In this document: in pieces, positions 33,875-42,070 of the stretch
Position numbering within the stretch: the stretch's first letter is position 1
How the letters are laid out: each line of letters begins with the position of its first letter
Origin: Serpens sp964410065
GTDB taxonomy: Bacteria > Pseudomonadota > Gammaproteobacteria > Pseudomonadales > Pseudomonadaceae
Length of the DNA stretch: 64,000 bases
Assembly: GCA_964410065.1 (NCBI GenBank)
Contig: CAYPFO010000014.1
Span: forward strand, 1-64,000
Direction: 5' to 3'
Notes under the pieces: generated by a model
Told to the model about the DNA's origin: nothing
The model's database searches: none
Seen by the model: the letters and a program-made list of their open reading frames with translations, nothing else
Program-made: the position numbers and the translations under genes

Positions 33875-34576
33875 TTATTCCTCTTCCCCCAACACCCACT
33901 CCAACCCCATCGCCACGTGTTCCTCGGCGCTGTCAATCAGCGCCAGTGGGCTGTCCACACCTTCCAATAACAATCCGATCTCGGTGCAGCCGAGAATGGC
34001 TGCCTGTGCGCCCGCCTGGCGCAGTTGCGCCAAGGTTTCGAGGTAGAAGTCACGGGTTGTGTCAATGAATTGGCCGCGACACAGTTCAGCAAAAATGCTG
34101 CGGTCGATTTCATCCATGGCCGACGCCTCGGGCAGTAACACCTCGACACCAAAACGCTGGGTCAGACGCTCACGGTAAAAATCTTCCTGCATGGTGAAGC
34201 GTGTGCCGAGTAATGCGGCGCGTTTGATCCCGCGCTGTTGCAGCGCTGCGCCGACCGCATCGCCGATGTGCAGCAAGGGCACCGAAATAGCCGCTTCGAT
34301 GGTCGGAGCGACCTTATGCATGGTGTTGGTAGCCAGCAGCAACGCAGTGGCTCCGGCGTGTTGCAGCCCCAGGGCGGCAGCGGCGAGTTGGCGTCCCGCC
34401 TCGCCCCACTCACCTCGACTCTGCAAGTCGGCGATCTCGGCAAAGTCCACCGAGTGCAGCAACAAGGGCGCAGAGTGCAGCCCACCACGCCGCGCGCGTA
34501 CGCCCTGGTTCAACAAACGGTAGTAGCTCGCCGTGGATTCCCAGCTCATGCCACCCAGCACGCCTAAACGGTTCAT
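33875..34576 (-). CDS. Aspartate/glutamate racemase family protein (YgeA type)
   Basis: A 233-residue amino-acid racemase of the Asp/Glu family, cofactor-independent. N-terminal MNRLGVLGGMSWESTASYY is a family hallmark. In the first catalytic motif, TNTMH (near residue 84) carries Thr where many members have Cys, as I recall for E. coli YgeA; the second motif GCTEIG (near 195) keeps its Cys. Broad-spectrum L-to-D racemisation is therefore possible, but substrate is uncertain. GGAGGTGACC directly upstream on the minus strand fixes the ATG at 34576. It converges on the T6SS island with a 122-base AT-rich gap. Confidence 0.9.
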   Translation of the reverse strand: MNRLGVLGGMSWESTASYYRLLNQGVRARRGGLHSAPLLLHSVDFAEIADLQSRGEWGEAGRQLAAAALGLQHAGATALLLATNTMHKVAPTIEAAISVPLLHIGDAVGAALQQRGIKRAALLGTRFTMQEDFYRERLTQRFGVEVLLPEASAMDEIDRSIFAELCRGQFIDTTRDFYLETLAQLRQAGAQAAILGCTEIGLLLEGVDSPLALIDSAEEHVAMGLEWVLGEEE

Positions 34577-34757
34577 GGTCACCTCCGCTTTCATTTGATC
34601 AAGCGTAGCGCTGCCTGCCGCTCGCACCGGGCACGCGCTCCCTCAAACTAAAAAGCATATAAATCTTCCAAAACAGTCTTAGACGCTCTAAGTAAATTCT
34701 TTTACCGTCCCCTGCCGCTATACCAGCGCCTGTTCTACAACCACTGTCAGGCCCCGC

Positions 34758-35732
34758 ATGAAAATCCGCAGTTTGGACCTCAGCCCAAGTTCGCTTAATG
34801 CTGAACACGAAGCCTTGAGTCTGCCTCCCGTCGAAGACCTTATTGCCAACCCGGTCAATCACCCGGTCTTGCGCGCCGCGATGTGGAGCGCCGTGCTGAT
34901 CCTGGCTGGCCTGCTGCTCTTTCTGGCCTGGCGGGTATTCTTCGCCAACGGCTTGGACAACGGTTTCGCCATCGTTGATCGCGTGCTGCACAGCCCGGCG
35001 TTCTGGGGTGCTGTGGCCGTCGGCTTTCTGGCCCAGGTGATCGATGGCGCGCTGGGCATGGCCTATGGCATTACCGCCACCACCTTTTTGCTCTCCACGG
35101 GCGCCAGCCCTGCCGCTGCCAGTGCCAGCGTGCACATCGCCGAGGTGTTTACCACGGGGCTGTCGGGCATTTCCCACGTGAAATTGGGCAACGTCAACAA
35201 GTCGCTGTTCCTGCGCCTGCTGCTGCCCGGGATGATCGGTGCGATTCTCGGTGCGGTCCTGATTACCCACTTCGACGGCGAGGTCATGAAGCCCTTCATT
35301 GCCGCCTACCTGTTGCTGATGGGCCTGTACATCCTGAGCAAGGCTTACCGCCACGTCGTTAAACGCAAAGAGCCCAAGCATGTCGGCAAGCTGGCCCTGT
35401 TCGGCGGCTTCGTGGATGCCGCCGGCGGCGGTGGCTGGGGGCCGGTGGTGACCAGCAGCCTGATCGGCTCGGGCAGCGACCCGCGCACTACCATTGGCTC
35501 GGTGAACTTCGCCGAATTCTTCCTGACCATCACCAGCGCCACGTCTTTTATCCTGCTCGCCGGTGAGCCCGACACTTGGGCGATGGTGGCCGGCCTGGTA
35601 TTGGGCGGCATGTTCGCCGCGCCCTTCGCCGCGCTGCTGTGCAAAAAACTGCCAGCGCGCGTGCTGTTGATCATCGTCGGCGTGCTGATCACGTTGATGA
35701 GCGCCTACAACATTTACAGCGCGCTGAGCTGA
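34758..35732 (+). CDS. TauE/SafE-family sulfite or sulfonate exporter
   Basis: A 324-residue inner-membrane permease. After a polar N-terminal tail of about 40 residues, roughly eight helices follow, with the family's repeated signature halves FLAQVIDGALGMAYGITATT (near 95) and FGGFVDAAGGGGWGPVVTSS (near 215). TauE/SafE proteins export sulfite, sulfoacetate or related anions. The adjacent gene downstream on the same strand encodes an O-acetylhomoserine sulfhydrylase, which fits a sulfur-metabolism context, although 133 bases separate them. Substrate not proven. Confidence 0.88.
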   Translation: MKIRSLDLSPSSLNAEHEALSLPPVEDLIANPVNHPVLRAAMWSAVLILAGLLLFLAWRVFFANGLDNGFAIVDRVLHSPAFWGAVAVGFLAQVIDGALGMAYGITATTFLLSTGASPAAASASVHIAEVFTTGLSGISHVKLGNVNKSLFLRLLLPGMIGAILGAVLITHFDGEVMKPFIAAYLLLMGLYILSKAYRHVVKRKEPKHVGKLALFGGFVDAAGGGGWGPVVTSSLIGSGSDPRTTIGSVNFAEFFLTITSATSFILLAGEPDTWAMVAGLVLGGMFAAPFAALLCKKLPARVLLIIVGVLITLMSAYNIYSALS

Positions 35733-35865
35733 GATAAAACCGGACCGGTAACGGCACCTACAAAAAGATTCTAAGCAAACAGACTGTTTATTGCGTTGAG
35801 CCATTGACCGATAGCGGACGTTTTCTCATGCTGGGCGCTTTCTCTCTGCCGCAAGGAGCGTCCGC

Positions 35866-37143
35866 ATGAAAGCCGAAACCCTCGCCATCCACGCCGGTTA
35901 CAGCCCCGATCCAACCACCAAGGCCGTGGCCGTACCGATCTACCAGACCACCTCCTACGCCTTCGACGACACTCAGCACGGTGCAGATCTGTTCGATCTC
36001 AAGGTCGCCGGCAACATTTACACGCGCATCATGAACCCCACCACCGACGTGCTGGAGCAGCGCGTTGCAGCGCTGGAAGGCGGCGTGGCGGGGCTGGCCG
36101 TGGCCTCGGGCATGGCGGCGATCACCTATGCAATCCAGACCATCGCCGGCGTGGGCGACAACATCGTCTCGGTGGCCAAGTTGTACGGCGGCACCTACAA
36201 CCTGTTCGCCCACACCCTGCCGCGCCAGGGCATCGAGGTGCGTTTCGCGCCCCACGACGATATCGCTGCCCTCGAAGCACTGATCGACGACAACACCAAG
36301 GCGGTGTTCTGCGAATCCATCGGCAACCCGGCTGGCAACATCATCGACCTGCAGGCGCTGGCCGATGCCGCCCACCGCCATGGCGTGCCGCTGATCGTCG
36401 ACAACACCGTGGCCACGCCGATTCTCTGCCGGCCGTTTGAGCACGGCGCTGACATCGTCGTGCACTCGCTGACCAAGTACATCGGTGGCCACGGCACCAG
36501 CATCGGCGGCATCGTCGTCGACTCCGGAAAATTCCCCTGGGCCGAGAACAAGGCACGCTTTCCGCTGCTCAACACCCCGGACCCGTCCTACCACGGCGTG
36601 ACCTACACCGAAGCGTTCGGCCCGGCCGCGTTCATCGGCCGCTGCCGTGTGGTGCCGCTGCGCAACATGGGCGCCGCGCTGTCGCCGTTCAATGCCTTCC
36701 TGATCCTGCAGGGCTTGGAAACTCTGGCGCTGCGCATGGAGCGCCATTGCGAAAACGCCCTAAAGGTCGCCGAGTATCTGCAGCAACATCCGCAGGTCAG
36801 CTGGGTGAAATACGCCGGCCTGCCCGACAACCCGGAATACGACCTGGCGGTGCGTTACACCGAGGGCAAGCCGGCGGCGATCCTGTCCTTTGGCATTCAA
36901 GGTGGCATCGAAGCGGCAGCGCGCTTTATCGACGCGCTCAAGCTGGTGGTTCGCCTGGTGAATATCGGCGACGCCAAATCCCTGGCCTGCCACCCGGCGT
37001 CCACCACCCATCGCCAGCTCAACGACGAAGAACTGGCCCGAGCCGGCGTTTCACGGGACCTGGTGCGCCTGTCCATCGGCATCGAGCATATCGACGACAT
37101 CCTCGCGGACCTGAGCCAAGCGCTGGAAGCGGCGAAGCAATAA
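35866..37143 (+). CDS. metY: O-acetylhomoserine aminocarboxypropyltransferase (sulfhydrylase)
   Basis: A 425-residue PLP enzyme of the Cys/Met metabolism family that makes homocysteine from O-acetylhomoserine and sulfide. The PLP lysine is Lys204 in SLTKYIGGHG. The N-terminus MKAETLAIHAGYSPDP and YTRIMNPTTDVLEQRVAALEGG are typical. Length (425 versus about 390 for cystathionine gamma-synthases) and the long insertion around FPLLNTPDPSYHGV place it with the sulfhydrylases. An AAGGAG ribosome site precedes the ATG. CGGACG (35816-35821) and CGTCCG (35859-35864) flank the leader as a short inverted repeat. Confidence 0.93.
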   Translation: MKAETLAIHAGYSPDPTTKAVAVPIYQTTSYAFDDTQHGADLFDLKVAGNIYTRIMNPTTDVLEQRVAALEGGVAGLAVASGMAAITYAIQTIAGVGDNIVSVAKLYGGTYNLFAHTLPRQGIEVRFAPHDDIAALEALIDDNTKAVFCESIGNPAGNIIDLQALADAAHRHGVPLIVDNTVATPILCRPFEHGADIVVHSLTKYIGGHGTSIGGIVVDSGKFPWAENKARFPLLNTPDPSYHGVTYTEAFGPAAFIGRCRVVPLRNMGAALSPFNAFLILQGLETLALRMERHCENALKVAEYLQQHPQVSWVKYAGLPDNPEYDLAVRYTEGKPAAILSFGIQGGIEAAARFIDALKLVVRLVNIGDAKSLACHPASTTHRQLNDEELARAGVSRDLVRLSIGIEHIDDILADLSQALEAAKQ

Positions 37144-37164
37144 GGCTGTACCTGAACCTGTGGG

Positions 37165-37246
37165 GCCGGGTTTACCCCGGCTAGTGGCCGGCGCCAGCCG
37201 GCCCCCGTTACCTGTGCTCAGCCCCGCTAGCCGGCATAAAGCCGGC
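37165..37246. repeat. Cluster of three GC-rich stem-loops (REP-like)
   Basis: In the gap after metY lie three close hairpins: GCCGGG-TTTAC-CCCGGC (37165-37181), GGCCGGC-GCCA-GCCGGCC (37186-37203) and GCCGGC-ATAAA-GCCGGC (37230-37246). Such clustered palindromes are typical of pseudomonad REP sequences and could stabilise the metY transcript's 3' end. The other 120 bases of the gap show no coding potential. Confidence 0.55.
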
Positions 37247-37371
37247 CCCTCCAGGGGGTCATCCAGCCCACGGCAAGCGTTGCCGCCCCCCAGTGGCGGC
37301 GTCCAGTTCATATGCCTTGATATCCGCCACGGTCGGCGCCACATTCAGACTATTCACCTGTGGAGCCCGTC

Positions 37372-37806
37372 ATGTCCGAATCCCTGCTGGTCCCCTGTCC
37401 TCACTGCAACGGCCTCAACCGTATTCCTGCCAACCGTCTGAGCGACACGCCACAGTGCGGGCGCTGCAAGAACGAGGTGCTGCCGGCTGCGCCATTCGAC
37501 CTGACCCAGGCCGGCTATGCCAGCCAGCTCAAGGGCGACCTGCCGCTGCTGGTCGATGTCTGGGCGGCCTGGTGCGGGCCGTGCCGCAGCTTTGCGCCGA
37601 CCTTCGCGCAAGCCGCCACGCAACTGCAAGGCCGCTGCCGGCTGGCCAAACTGGACAGCGAGGCCAACCCGCAACTGTCGGCGCAACTGGGCATTCGCTC
37701 CATTCCCAGCCTGATCCTGTTCAAGGGCGGCCAGGAAATCGCCCGGCAGAGCGGTGCGCTGCCGTTGCCCCAGCTGATGGCCTGGCTACGCCAGCACGGC
37801 ATCTGA
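37372..37806 (+). CDS. trxC: Thioredoxin 2
   Basis: A 144-residue thioredoxin with an N-terminal zinc-binding extension: Cys9 and Cys12 (CPHC) and Cys29 and Cys32 (CGRC), then the thioredoxin fold with active site WCGPC (67-71) and the cis-proline region SIPSLILF. This layout is specific to TrxC, a cytosolic disulfide reductase induced in oxidative stress in enterobacteria. The ATG at 37372 gives the standard MSESLLVPCPHCN start with GGAG upstream; a GTG 12 bases earlier is less likely. Confidence 0.96.
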   Translation: MSESLLVPCPHCNGLNRIPANRLSDTPQCGRCKNEVLPAAPFDLTQAGYASQLKGDLPLLVDVWAAWCGPCRSFAPTFAQAATQLQGRCRLAKLDSEANPQLSAQLGIRSIPSLILFKGGQEIARQSGALPLPQLMAWLRQHGI

Positions 37807-37899
37807 GCGCATCGGTCAACGTTCCCGGGCGGCCCGATCATTTGCCGCCCGGCCGCAGCCTCGTAGGCTGTGCGCTGACCCCTCGCCCGGAGCTACGCC

Positions 37900-38343
37900 A
37901 TGTTTCTGCCCACTGAACTTGCGCGCCAGTTGATCGAAGAACAGATCGCCTTCATCCAGCGCAGCGGCCTCAAGGCCGAAGTGCTGGAGCCCGGTTTCGT
38001 ACGCCTGCGCATGCCCCAGGCCGGCAACCAGAACCATATCGGCAGCCTGTATGCCGGCGCCCTGTTCACGCTGGCCGAGGTGCCCGGCGGTGCCTTGTAT
38101 GTCACCAGCTTCGATGTGCAGCGCTTCTACCCCATCGTCAAGGCGCTGGACCTGCACTTTCTCAAGCCGGCGCTGGGCGATATTCAGGTCGAGGCGCGCC
38201 TGGATGCGGGCACAATTGAGCGCTTGCAGGCAGAGGCCGCAGCGACTGGCAAGGCGGAGTACCGCTTGGAACTTGAACTGACCGATGAGCACGGCGCTGT
38301 CGTGGCTCGCAGCACCGGGCTTTATCAACTGCGTAAACGCTGA
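37900..38343 (+). CDS. Hotdog-fold thioesterase-like protein (YiiD_C/DUF4442 type)
   Basis: A 147-residue single-domain hotdog protein. The central helix motif NHIGSLYAGALFTLAEVPGG (residues 46-65) and the DLHFLKPALGD strand resemble the PaaI-like and YiiD C-terminal thioesterase groups, where an Asn/His near the start of the helix and an acidic residue (Glu61 here) form the active site. The thioester substrate is unknown. It follows trxC by 93 bases and precedes a Usp gene, with no evident functional link. Confidence 0.82.
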   Translation: MFLPTELARQLIEEQIAFIQRSGLKAEVLEPGFVRLRMPQAGNQNHIGSLYAGALFTLAEVPGGALYVTSFDVQRFYPIVKALDLHFLKPALGDIQVEARLDAGTIERLQAEAAATGKAEYRLELELTDEHGAVVARSTGLYQLRKR

Positions 38344-38411
38344 GCCACGACAAGGCCGGGGACGGTCGCTGCTGCTAGGCTGTCGAATCATCCGCGCCAG
38401 AGGCTCTGCCC

Positions 38412-39200
38412 ATGCACATTTTGATCGCCCATGACCTCAGCCCCGAAGCCGACCTGGCTCTGCAGCGCGCCGCCCAGCTGGCCGCCCAGCACAGCGCCCG
38501 CTTGACGCTGCTGCACATCGTCGACCGCCTGCCTGCCGATCCCGCTATCGAGCATCACCTGACCGAGCAGCTGGCGCGTTTCAACCTGCCCGACGCCCAG
38601 GTGCGCCTGGCCAGCGGACCGCCCTCACAAACCATTGCCGCACAAGCCGACGGCATAGGGGCCGACCTGCTAGTCCTCGGCGCCCACCACAAGTCTCGGC
38701 CCGAACTGTTCGCAGGCACCACACTGGAACGCCTGGCGCGCACCAGCCCGCTGCCCGTGCTGCTGGCGGTAAATCGAAACAGCGATCCGTATCAACAGGC
38801 CGTAGTCGCCCTGGATTTTTCCCAGTGCGCCAATGCCGCCCTGCACCAGGCCCATCGCCTGTTGCCAGCCAACGCCGAACTGTTCGCCCTGAACATTTGC
38901 GAAGTGGCGCCGTCCCGCGCAGGGGAAGATCAGGCCGAGCTGGAGATGCAATGCCAATTGTTCAGCCGCATGGTTGCCGACGAACAAGCGCGGCTGAGCT
39001 CGCCGGGTCGGGCCCTGCAGTACGGCATCCGCCATGGCGAACGGCATGACTGCCTGCAGTCCGTCATTGATGTGCGAAGCCCACAACTCCTCGCCTTGGG
39101 TCGCCATACTCGCAGCCTGATGAGCGAGGCGCTACTGGGCAGTCTGACCCAGGACATGCTGCGCCAACCGCCCTGCGATGTGCTGGTGGCGCGCGGCTAA
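38412..39200 (+). CDS. Universal stress protein, tandem UspA domains
   Basis: A 262-residue cytosolic protein with two Usp domains. The first (1-122) begins MHILIAHDLSPEADLALQRA and ends with a nucleotide-loop sequence LGAHHKSRPELFAGTTLERL (near 95), similar to the GxxG-9x-G(S/T) ATP-binding pattern; the second (about 125-262) begins VALDFSQCANAALHQA and ends LGRHTRSLMSEALLGSLTQD with a similar loop. Tandem Usps are usual in pseudomonads and respond to anaerobiosis or stress, but the specific role here is not evident. Confidence 0.9.
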   Translation: MHILIAHDLSPEADLALQRAAQLAAQHSARLTLLHIVDRLPADPAIEHHLTEQLARFNLPDAQVRLASGPPSQTIAAQADGIGADLLVLGAHHKSRPELFAGTTLERLARTSPLPVLLAVNRNSDPYQQAVVALDFSQCANAALHQAHRLLPANAELFALNICEVAPSRAGEDQAELEMQCQLFSRMVADEQARLSSPGRALQYGIRHGERHDCLQSVIDVRSPQLLALGRHTRSLMSEALLGSLTQDMLRQPPCDVLVARG

Positions 39201-39460
39201 TATGCGATAGGTATATAGATACGCTTGGGTCGTGCCCCTTACGGTCATCTAATGCAGTCATCGCTCAGTACGGAGAAACACTGTTCACACTATGCCGTCC
39301 ACCATGTGAACCGGGAGTTTTGGAGAGAGTGAGCTGGTACGCTCCGTCGCTGCTCGCGTGAAATAGAACATAGGTCGGAACCAAAGCATTATTTGCTTGT
39401 CGCGGGACTGGTCTGGATAATGCATCGCCTTAATTATTGGACCTGCGCCAAGACGGTTTC

Positions 39461-39489
39461 TTGACGCTCAGTTAATTAGCTCGTTGTAC
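39461..39489 (+). promoter_or_regulatory. Possible sigma-70 promoter before the aryl polyene cluster
   Basis: The 314-base gap 39201-39514 has no gene. It is less GC-rich than its surroundings, as promoter regions often are. TTGACG (39461-39466) followed after 17 bases by TTGTAC (39484-39489) is the best sigma-70-like pair and would start transcripts about 20 bases before the first cluster gene. The -10 match is poor, so this is a weak call. I see no operator or riboswitch in the gap. Confidence 0.3.
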
Positions 39490-39514
39490 GTCCGTCTCGG
39501 GCGAGGAAGCGCCT

Positions 39515-40243
39515 GTGCTTGCCGTTCCCTCTTTTACAATCGATCAATGGTGCGCATGGGCGCCGGGGCTGGAGCGCCTGGAGGATTGGCTTGGCTGGAG
39601 TCGCCAGCCGTTCCATCCTGCGCCAAGTGACGCCCAGCCTGACGTATCTTTCCTGCCAGCGATGCAGCGCCGACGGCTCAGCCGCTTGGCGCGCATGGCT
39701 TTTCACGTCGCGTGGCCGCTGGCGGACGGTCACGCACAGCTGCCGTTGATTTTTGTTTCACGCCACGGCGAAACCCCACGGACATACGGCTTGCTCAGCG
39801 AATTGGCCGCCGACCAGCCACTCTCGCCCACTCACTTTAGCCTGTCGGTGCACAACGCCATCATTGGCCAATGGTCGATCCTGCGCGGTGACCACAGTGA
39901 AATGACCGCCCTGGCCGGGGAGCGCGATGGTTTTGAACATGCCGTCTTGGAAGCCGCCCTGCTGCTGGCCGAAGGCGCACCGGCAGTACTCGTGGTAATC
40001 GCAGAGGAACAGCCACCCCACGTCTATTCCCCGTGGATTGACGATGTGCCATTTCCCTATGCCGCTGCGTTGCTGCTCACGCCCGGCTCTCAATGGCACT
40101 TACAGCAGCAGAGCCCGCAGGACACTCCCCAACCCTGTGCCTGGCCACATGCCTTGAGCTTGCTTCACACCTTGCTCAGCGGGCAGGGATGCTGCACGCA
40201 CAGCTGGAAAAACCGTCAATGGTCCTGGCAGCGCCAATCGTGA
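39515..40243 (+). CDS. apeC: Aryl polyene chain-length factor-like ketosynthase (ApeC type)
   Basis: First gene of the aryl polyene cluster, 242 residues. It matches the short beta-ketoacyl-synthase-like family (Ketoacyl-synt_2) that lacks the catalytic cysteine: FSLSVHNAIIGQWSI (108-122) stands where a KS would have its Cys. In aryl polyene systems ApeC pairs with the KS ApeO as the chain-length factor. The protein covers only an N-terminal KS-like half, as usual for this family. The downstream acyltransferase overlaps its 3' end. Confidence 0.88.
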   Translation: MLAVPSFTIDQWCAWAPGLERLEDWLGWSRQPFHPAPSDAQPDVSFLPAMQRRRLSRLARMAFHVAWPLADGHAQLPLIFVSRHGETPRTYGLLSELAADQPLSPTHFSLSVHNAIIGQWSILRGDHSEMTALAGERDGFEHAVLEAALLLAEGAPAVLVVIAEEQPPHVYSPWIDDVPFPYAAALLLTPGSQWHLQQQSPQDTPQPCAWPHALSLLHTLLSGQGCCTHSWKNRQWSWQRQS

Positions 40244-41022
40244 AACGAAAGCAGGATTTCTATTATTGGCGCCTGATCGCTACAGGGCTGAGCTTCTCGC
40301 TCTTTGGTCTCGGCGGCCTGTGCTTACGCGTGCTGGTATTTCCCCTGCTGAACCTGTTGCCTGGAAACGTCCTGCAACGGCGAACACGCTCGCGCACCAT
40401 TATCAGTGCCTCCTTCCGTTTATTCATTCGGTTCATGTGCCGCACCGGCATCATGACCTACTACATCGAAGGGCATGAGCGCCTTGGACGTCCCGGCCAG
40501 CTGGTGATCGCCAATCATCCGTCGCTGATCGATGTGGTAGTGGTGATTGGCTGTATCCGCGATGCCAATTGCGTGGTGAAACAAAGCCTGTGGGAAAACC
40601 CTTTTACCAAAGGGCCCTTGCGCGCAGCGGGCTACATCAGCAATGACGGCAGCATGGAAATGCTCGACGCCGCGGCAGATGCCTTACGTTCCGGGCAGAC
40701 ACTGGTGATTTTCCCGGAAGGCACGCGCACCACGCCCGGCGAGGCGCCTGAGTTTCATCGTGGAGCGGCGGCCATCGCCATGCGCGGTGCACAGTGCGTA
40801 ACACCGGTGGTTATCACCGTGAATCCCACCACCCTGACCAAAGCCGAGCCGTGGTACCGCATCCCCAGCCGGCGCTTCCATTTTCATTTACGTGTTGGCG
40901 AAGACCTTGATCCTCGGGTGTTTGCCAACCGTGGGCCCTTGCCCATCGCCTCGCGCCGACTAAATGAGCATCTGCACCAACATTTTATTAAGGAGCTCGC
41001 CCATGAGCGCTCTGCAACTTGA
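40219..41022 (+). CDS. apeD: Aryl polyene lysophospholipid-type acyltransferase (ApeD type)
   Basis: A 267-residue PlsC-like acyltransferase. A membrane helix pair near 25-50 precedes the catalytic NHPSLID motif (His100 and Asp105) and FPEGTR (165-170), the acyl-acceptor binding box. It probably attaches an acyl chain or the polyene to a lipid anchor. The start is uncertain: ATG at 40219 or GTG at 40240, the latter overlapping the apeC stop as GTGA. The 3' end overlaps the ACP gene by 20 bases. Confidence 0.87.
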   Translation: MVLAAPIVKRKQDFYYWRLIATGLSFSLFGLGGLCLRVLVFPLLNLLPGNVLQRRTRSRTIISASFRLFIRFMCRTGIMTYYIEGHERLGRPGQLVIANHPSLIDVVVVIGCIRDANCVVKQSLWENPFTKGPLRAAGYISNDGSMEMLDAAADALRSGQTLVIFPEGTRTTPGEAPEFHRGAAAIAMRGAQCVTPVVITVNPTTLTKAEPWYRIPSRRFHFHLRVGEDLDPRVFANRGPLPIASRRLNEHLHQHFIKELAHERSAT

Positions 41023-41263
41023 AATCAAACAGTTGATCATCGAATCCCTTGGCCTCGAGGACATCACCCCGGATGACATCGCTGCCGAACAGCCGTTGTT
41101 CGGGGACGGCCTGGGCCTGGACTCGGTTGACGCCCTGGAGCTTGGCCTGGCTATTCAAAAACGCTTTGGTATCAAGATCGACGCCGACGCCACCGATACC
41201 CGCTCGCACTTCGCCAACGTGGCCAGCCTGGCAGCGTTCGTTACCGCTCATCAGGCCGTTTAA
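41003..41263 (+). CDS. apeE: Acyl carrier protein, aryl polyene synthesis (ApeE type)
   Basis: An 86-residue ACP. The phosphopantetheine serine is Ser41 in GLGLDSVDALEL. It carries the growing polyene as a thioester. AAGGAG precedes the ATG at 41003, which lies within the end of the acyltransferase gene. The longer open frame upstream is the overlapping acyltransferase sequence. No phosphopantetheinyl transferase is encoded in the window, so a genomic one must activate it. Confidence 0.93.
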   Translation: MSALQLEIKQLIIESLGLEDITPDDIAAEQPLFGDGLGLDSVDALELGLAIQKRFGIKIDADATDTRSHFANVASLAAFVTAHQAV

Positions 41264-41273
41264 GGACATCGCA

Positions 41274-41528
41274 ATGCAAAGCCGTGAAGACATCTTCGTC
41301 ACTCTGAGTGACGCACTGGTTGAGCTCTTTGAGCTGGATGCCGAGCGCATCAGCCTGGAGGCCAACCTGTATCAGGACCTGGATATCGACAGCATCGATG
41401 CTGTTGATTTGATCGACCATATCAAGCGCCAGACGGGCAAAAAGATTGCCGTCGAAGAGTTCAAGGCCGTGCGCACCGTGGGTGACATCGTCGAAGCGGT
41501 CTACAAGCTGGTCAACGCTGACGCATGA
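41274..41528 (+). CDS. apeF: Second acyl carrier protein, aryl polyene synthesis (ApeF type)
   Basis: An 84-residue ACP with attachment Ser40 in DLDIDSIDAVDLID. It differs from its neighbour (about a quarter of residues shared by eye), so the two probably serve different steps, for example starter loading versus chain elongation. AAGGA precedes the ATG at 41274. The 3' end overlaps the next gene by four bases. Confidence 0.93.
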   Translation: MQSREDIFVTLSDALVELFELDAERISLEANLYQDLDIDSIDAVDLIDHIKRQTGKKIAVEEFKAVRTVGDIVEAVYKLVNADA

Positions 41529-42070
41529 GTCGACTGCTAGGCGTGGCCCTGCTGCTGGCGGGGCTGCTCTACCCCTTTGCCGTATATGTTGGCCGCGAGC
41601 AGCTTTCGCCGCAACTCGTTGCGCTGCTGTTAGGCGCTCTGTGGCTGGTCCGCGCGGTAACGAGCACCTCCCGCCCAGATCAGGCCTGGCTGGCCGGCGG
41701 TGCAATGGTGTTTTGTCTGCTGCTCGGCATCAGCGGCGAAGCTGCACTGATGCTCTGGTATCCCGTGTTGATCAACATGGCCCTGCTCGCTGTATTCGGT
41801 CTCAGCCTGAAATACGGTCCGCCCTTGATCGAGCGATTGGCGCGCCTGCGTGAACCTGAGGTCCCGCCGCATGCCGTGGCTTATACACGCCGCGTGACCC
41901 AAGTCTGGGTTGCGTTCTTCGTTGTCAATCTGTCGCTGACCGCCAGCCTGGCCCTGTGGGCACCTCTGGCCTGGTGGACGCTGTACACCGGGCTGATTAG
42001 CTACGTACTGATGGGTCTGTTGTTCGCCGGCGAATGGATCATTCGTCAGCGCGTGAGAAATCGTCAATGA
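41525..42070 (+). CDS. apeG: Aryl polyene cluster membrane protein (COG4648, ApeG type)
   Basis: A 181-residue inner-membrane protein with five or so hydrophobic segments (about 4-20, 33-45, 55-100, 122-140, 147-168) and a short basic C-terminus (RQRVRNRQ). It belongs to the COG4648 family, which is regularly found in aryl polyene clusters between the ACP and ligase genes; its biochemical job is not known. Both ends overlap neighbours in ATGA arrangements. Confidence 0.85.
   Translation: MSRLLGVALLLAGLLYPFAVYVGREQLSPQLVALLLGALWLVRAVTSTSRPDQAWLAGGAMVFCLLLGISGEAALMLWYPVLINMALLAVFGLSLKYGPPLIERLARLREPEVPPHAVAYTRRVTQVWVAFFVVNLSLTASLALWAPLAWWTLYTGLISYVLMGLLFAGEWIIRQRVRNRQ

Noticed and set aside
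34599..35804. 401-codon minus-strand frame opposite the TauE/SafE gene
   Set aside because: The plus-strand protein has clear family motifs; the antisense product is low complexity and extends into both intergenic regions.
39201..39514. A small RNA or riboswitch before the aryl polyene cluster
   Set aside because: No conserved aptamer sequence or strong stem with T-tract was found; only a weak sigma-70-like pair is reported.
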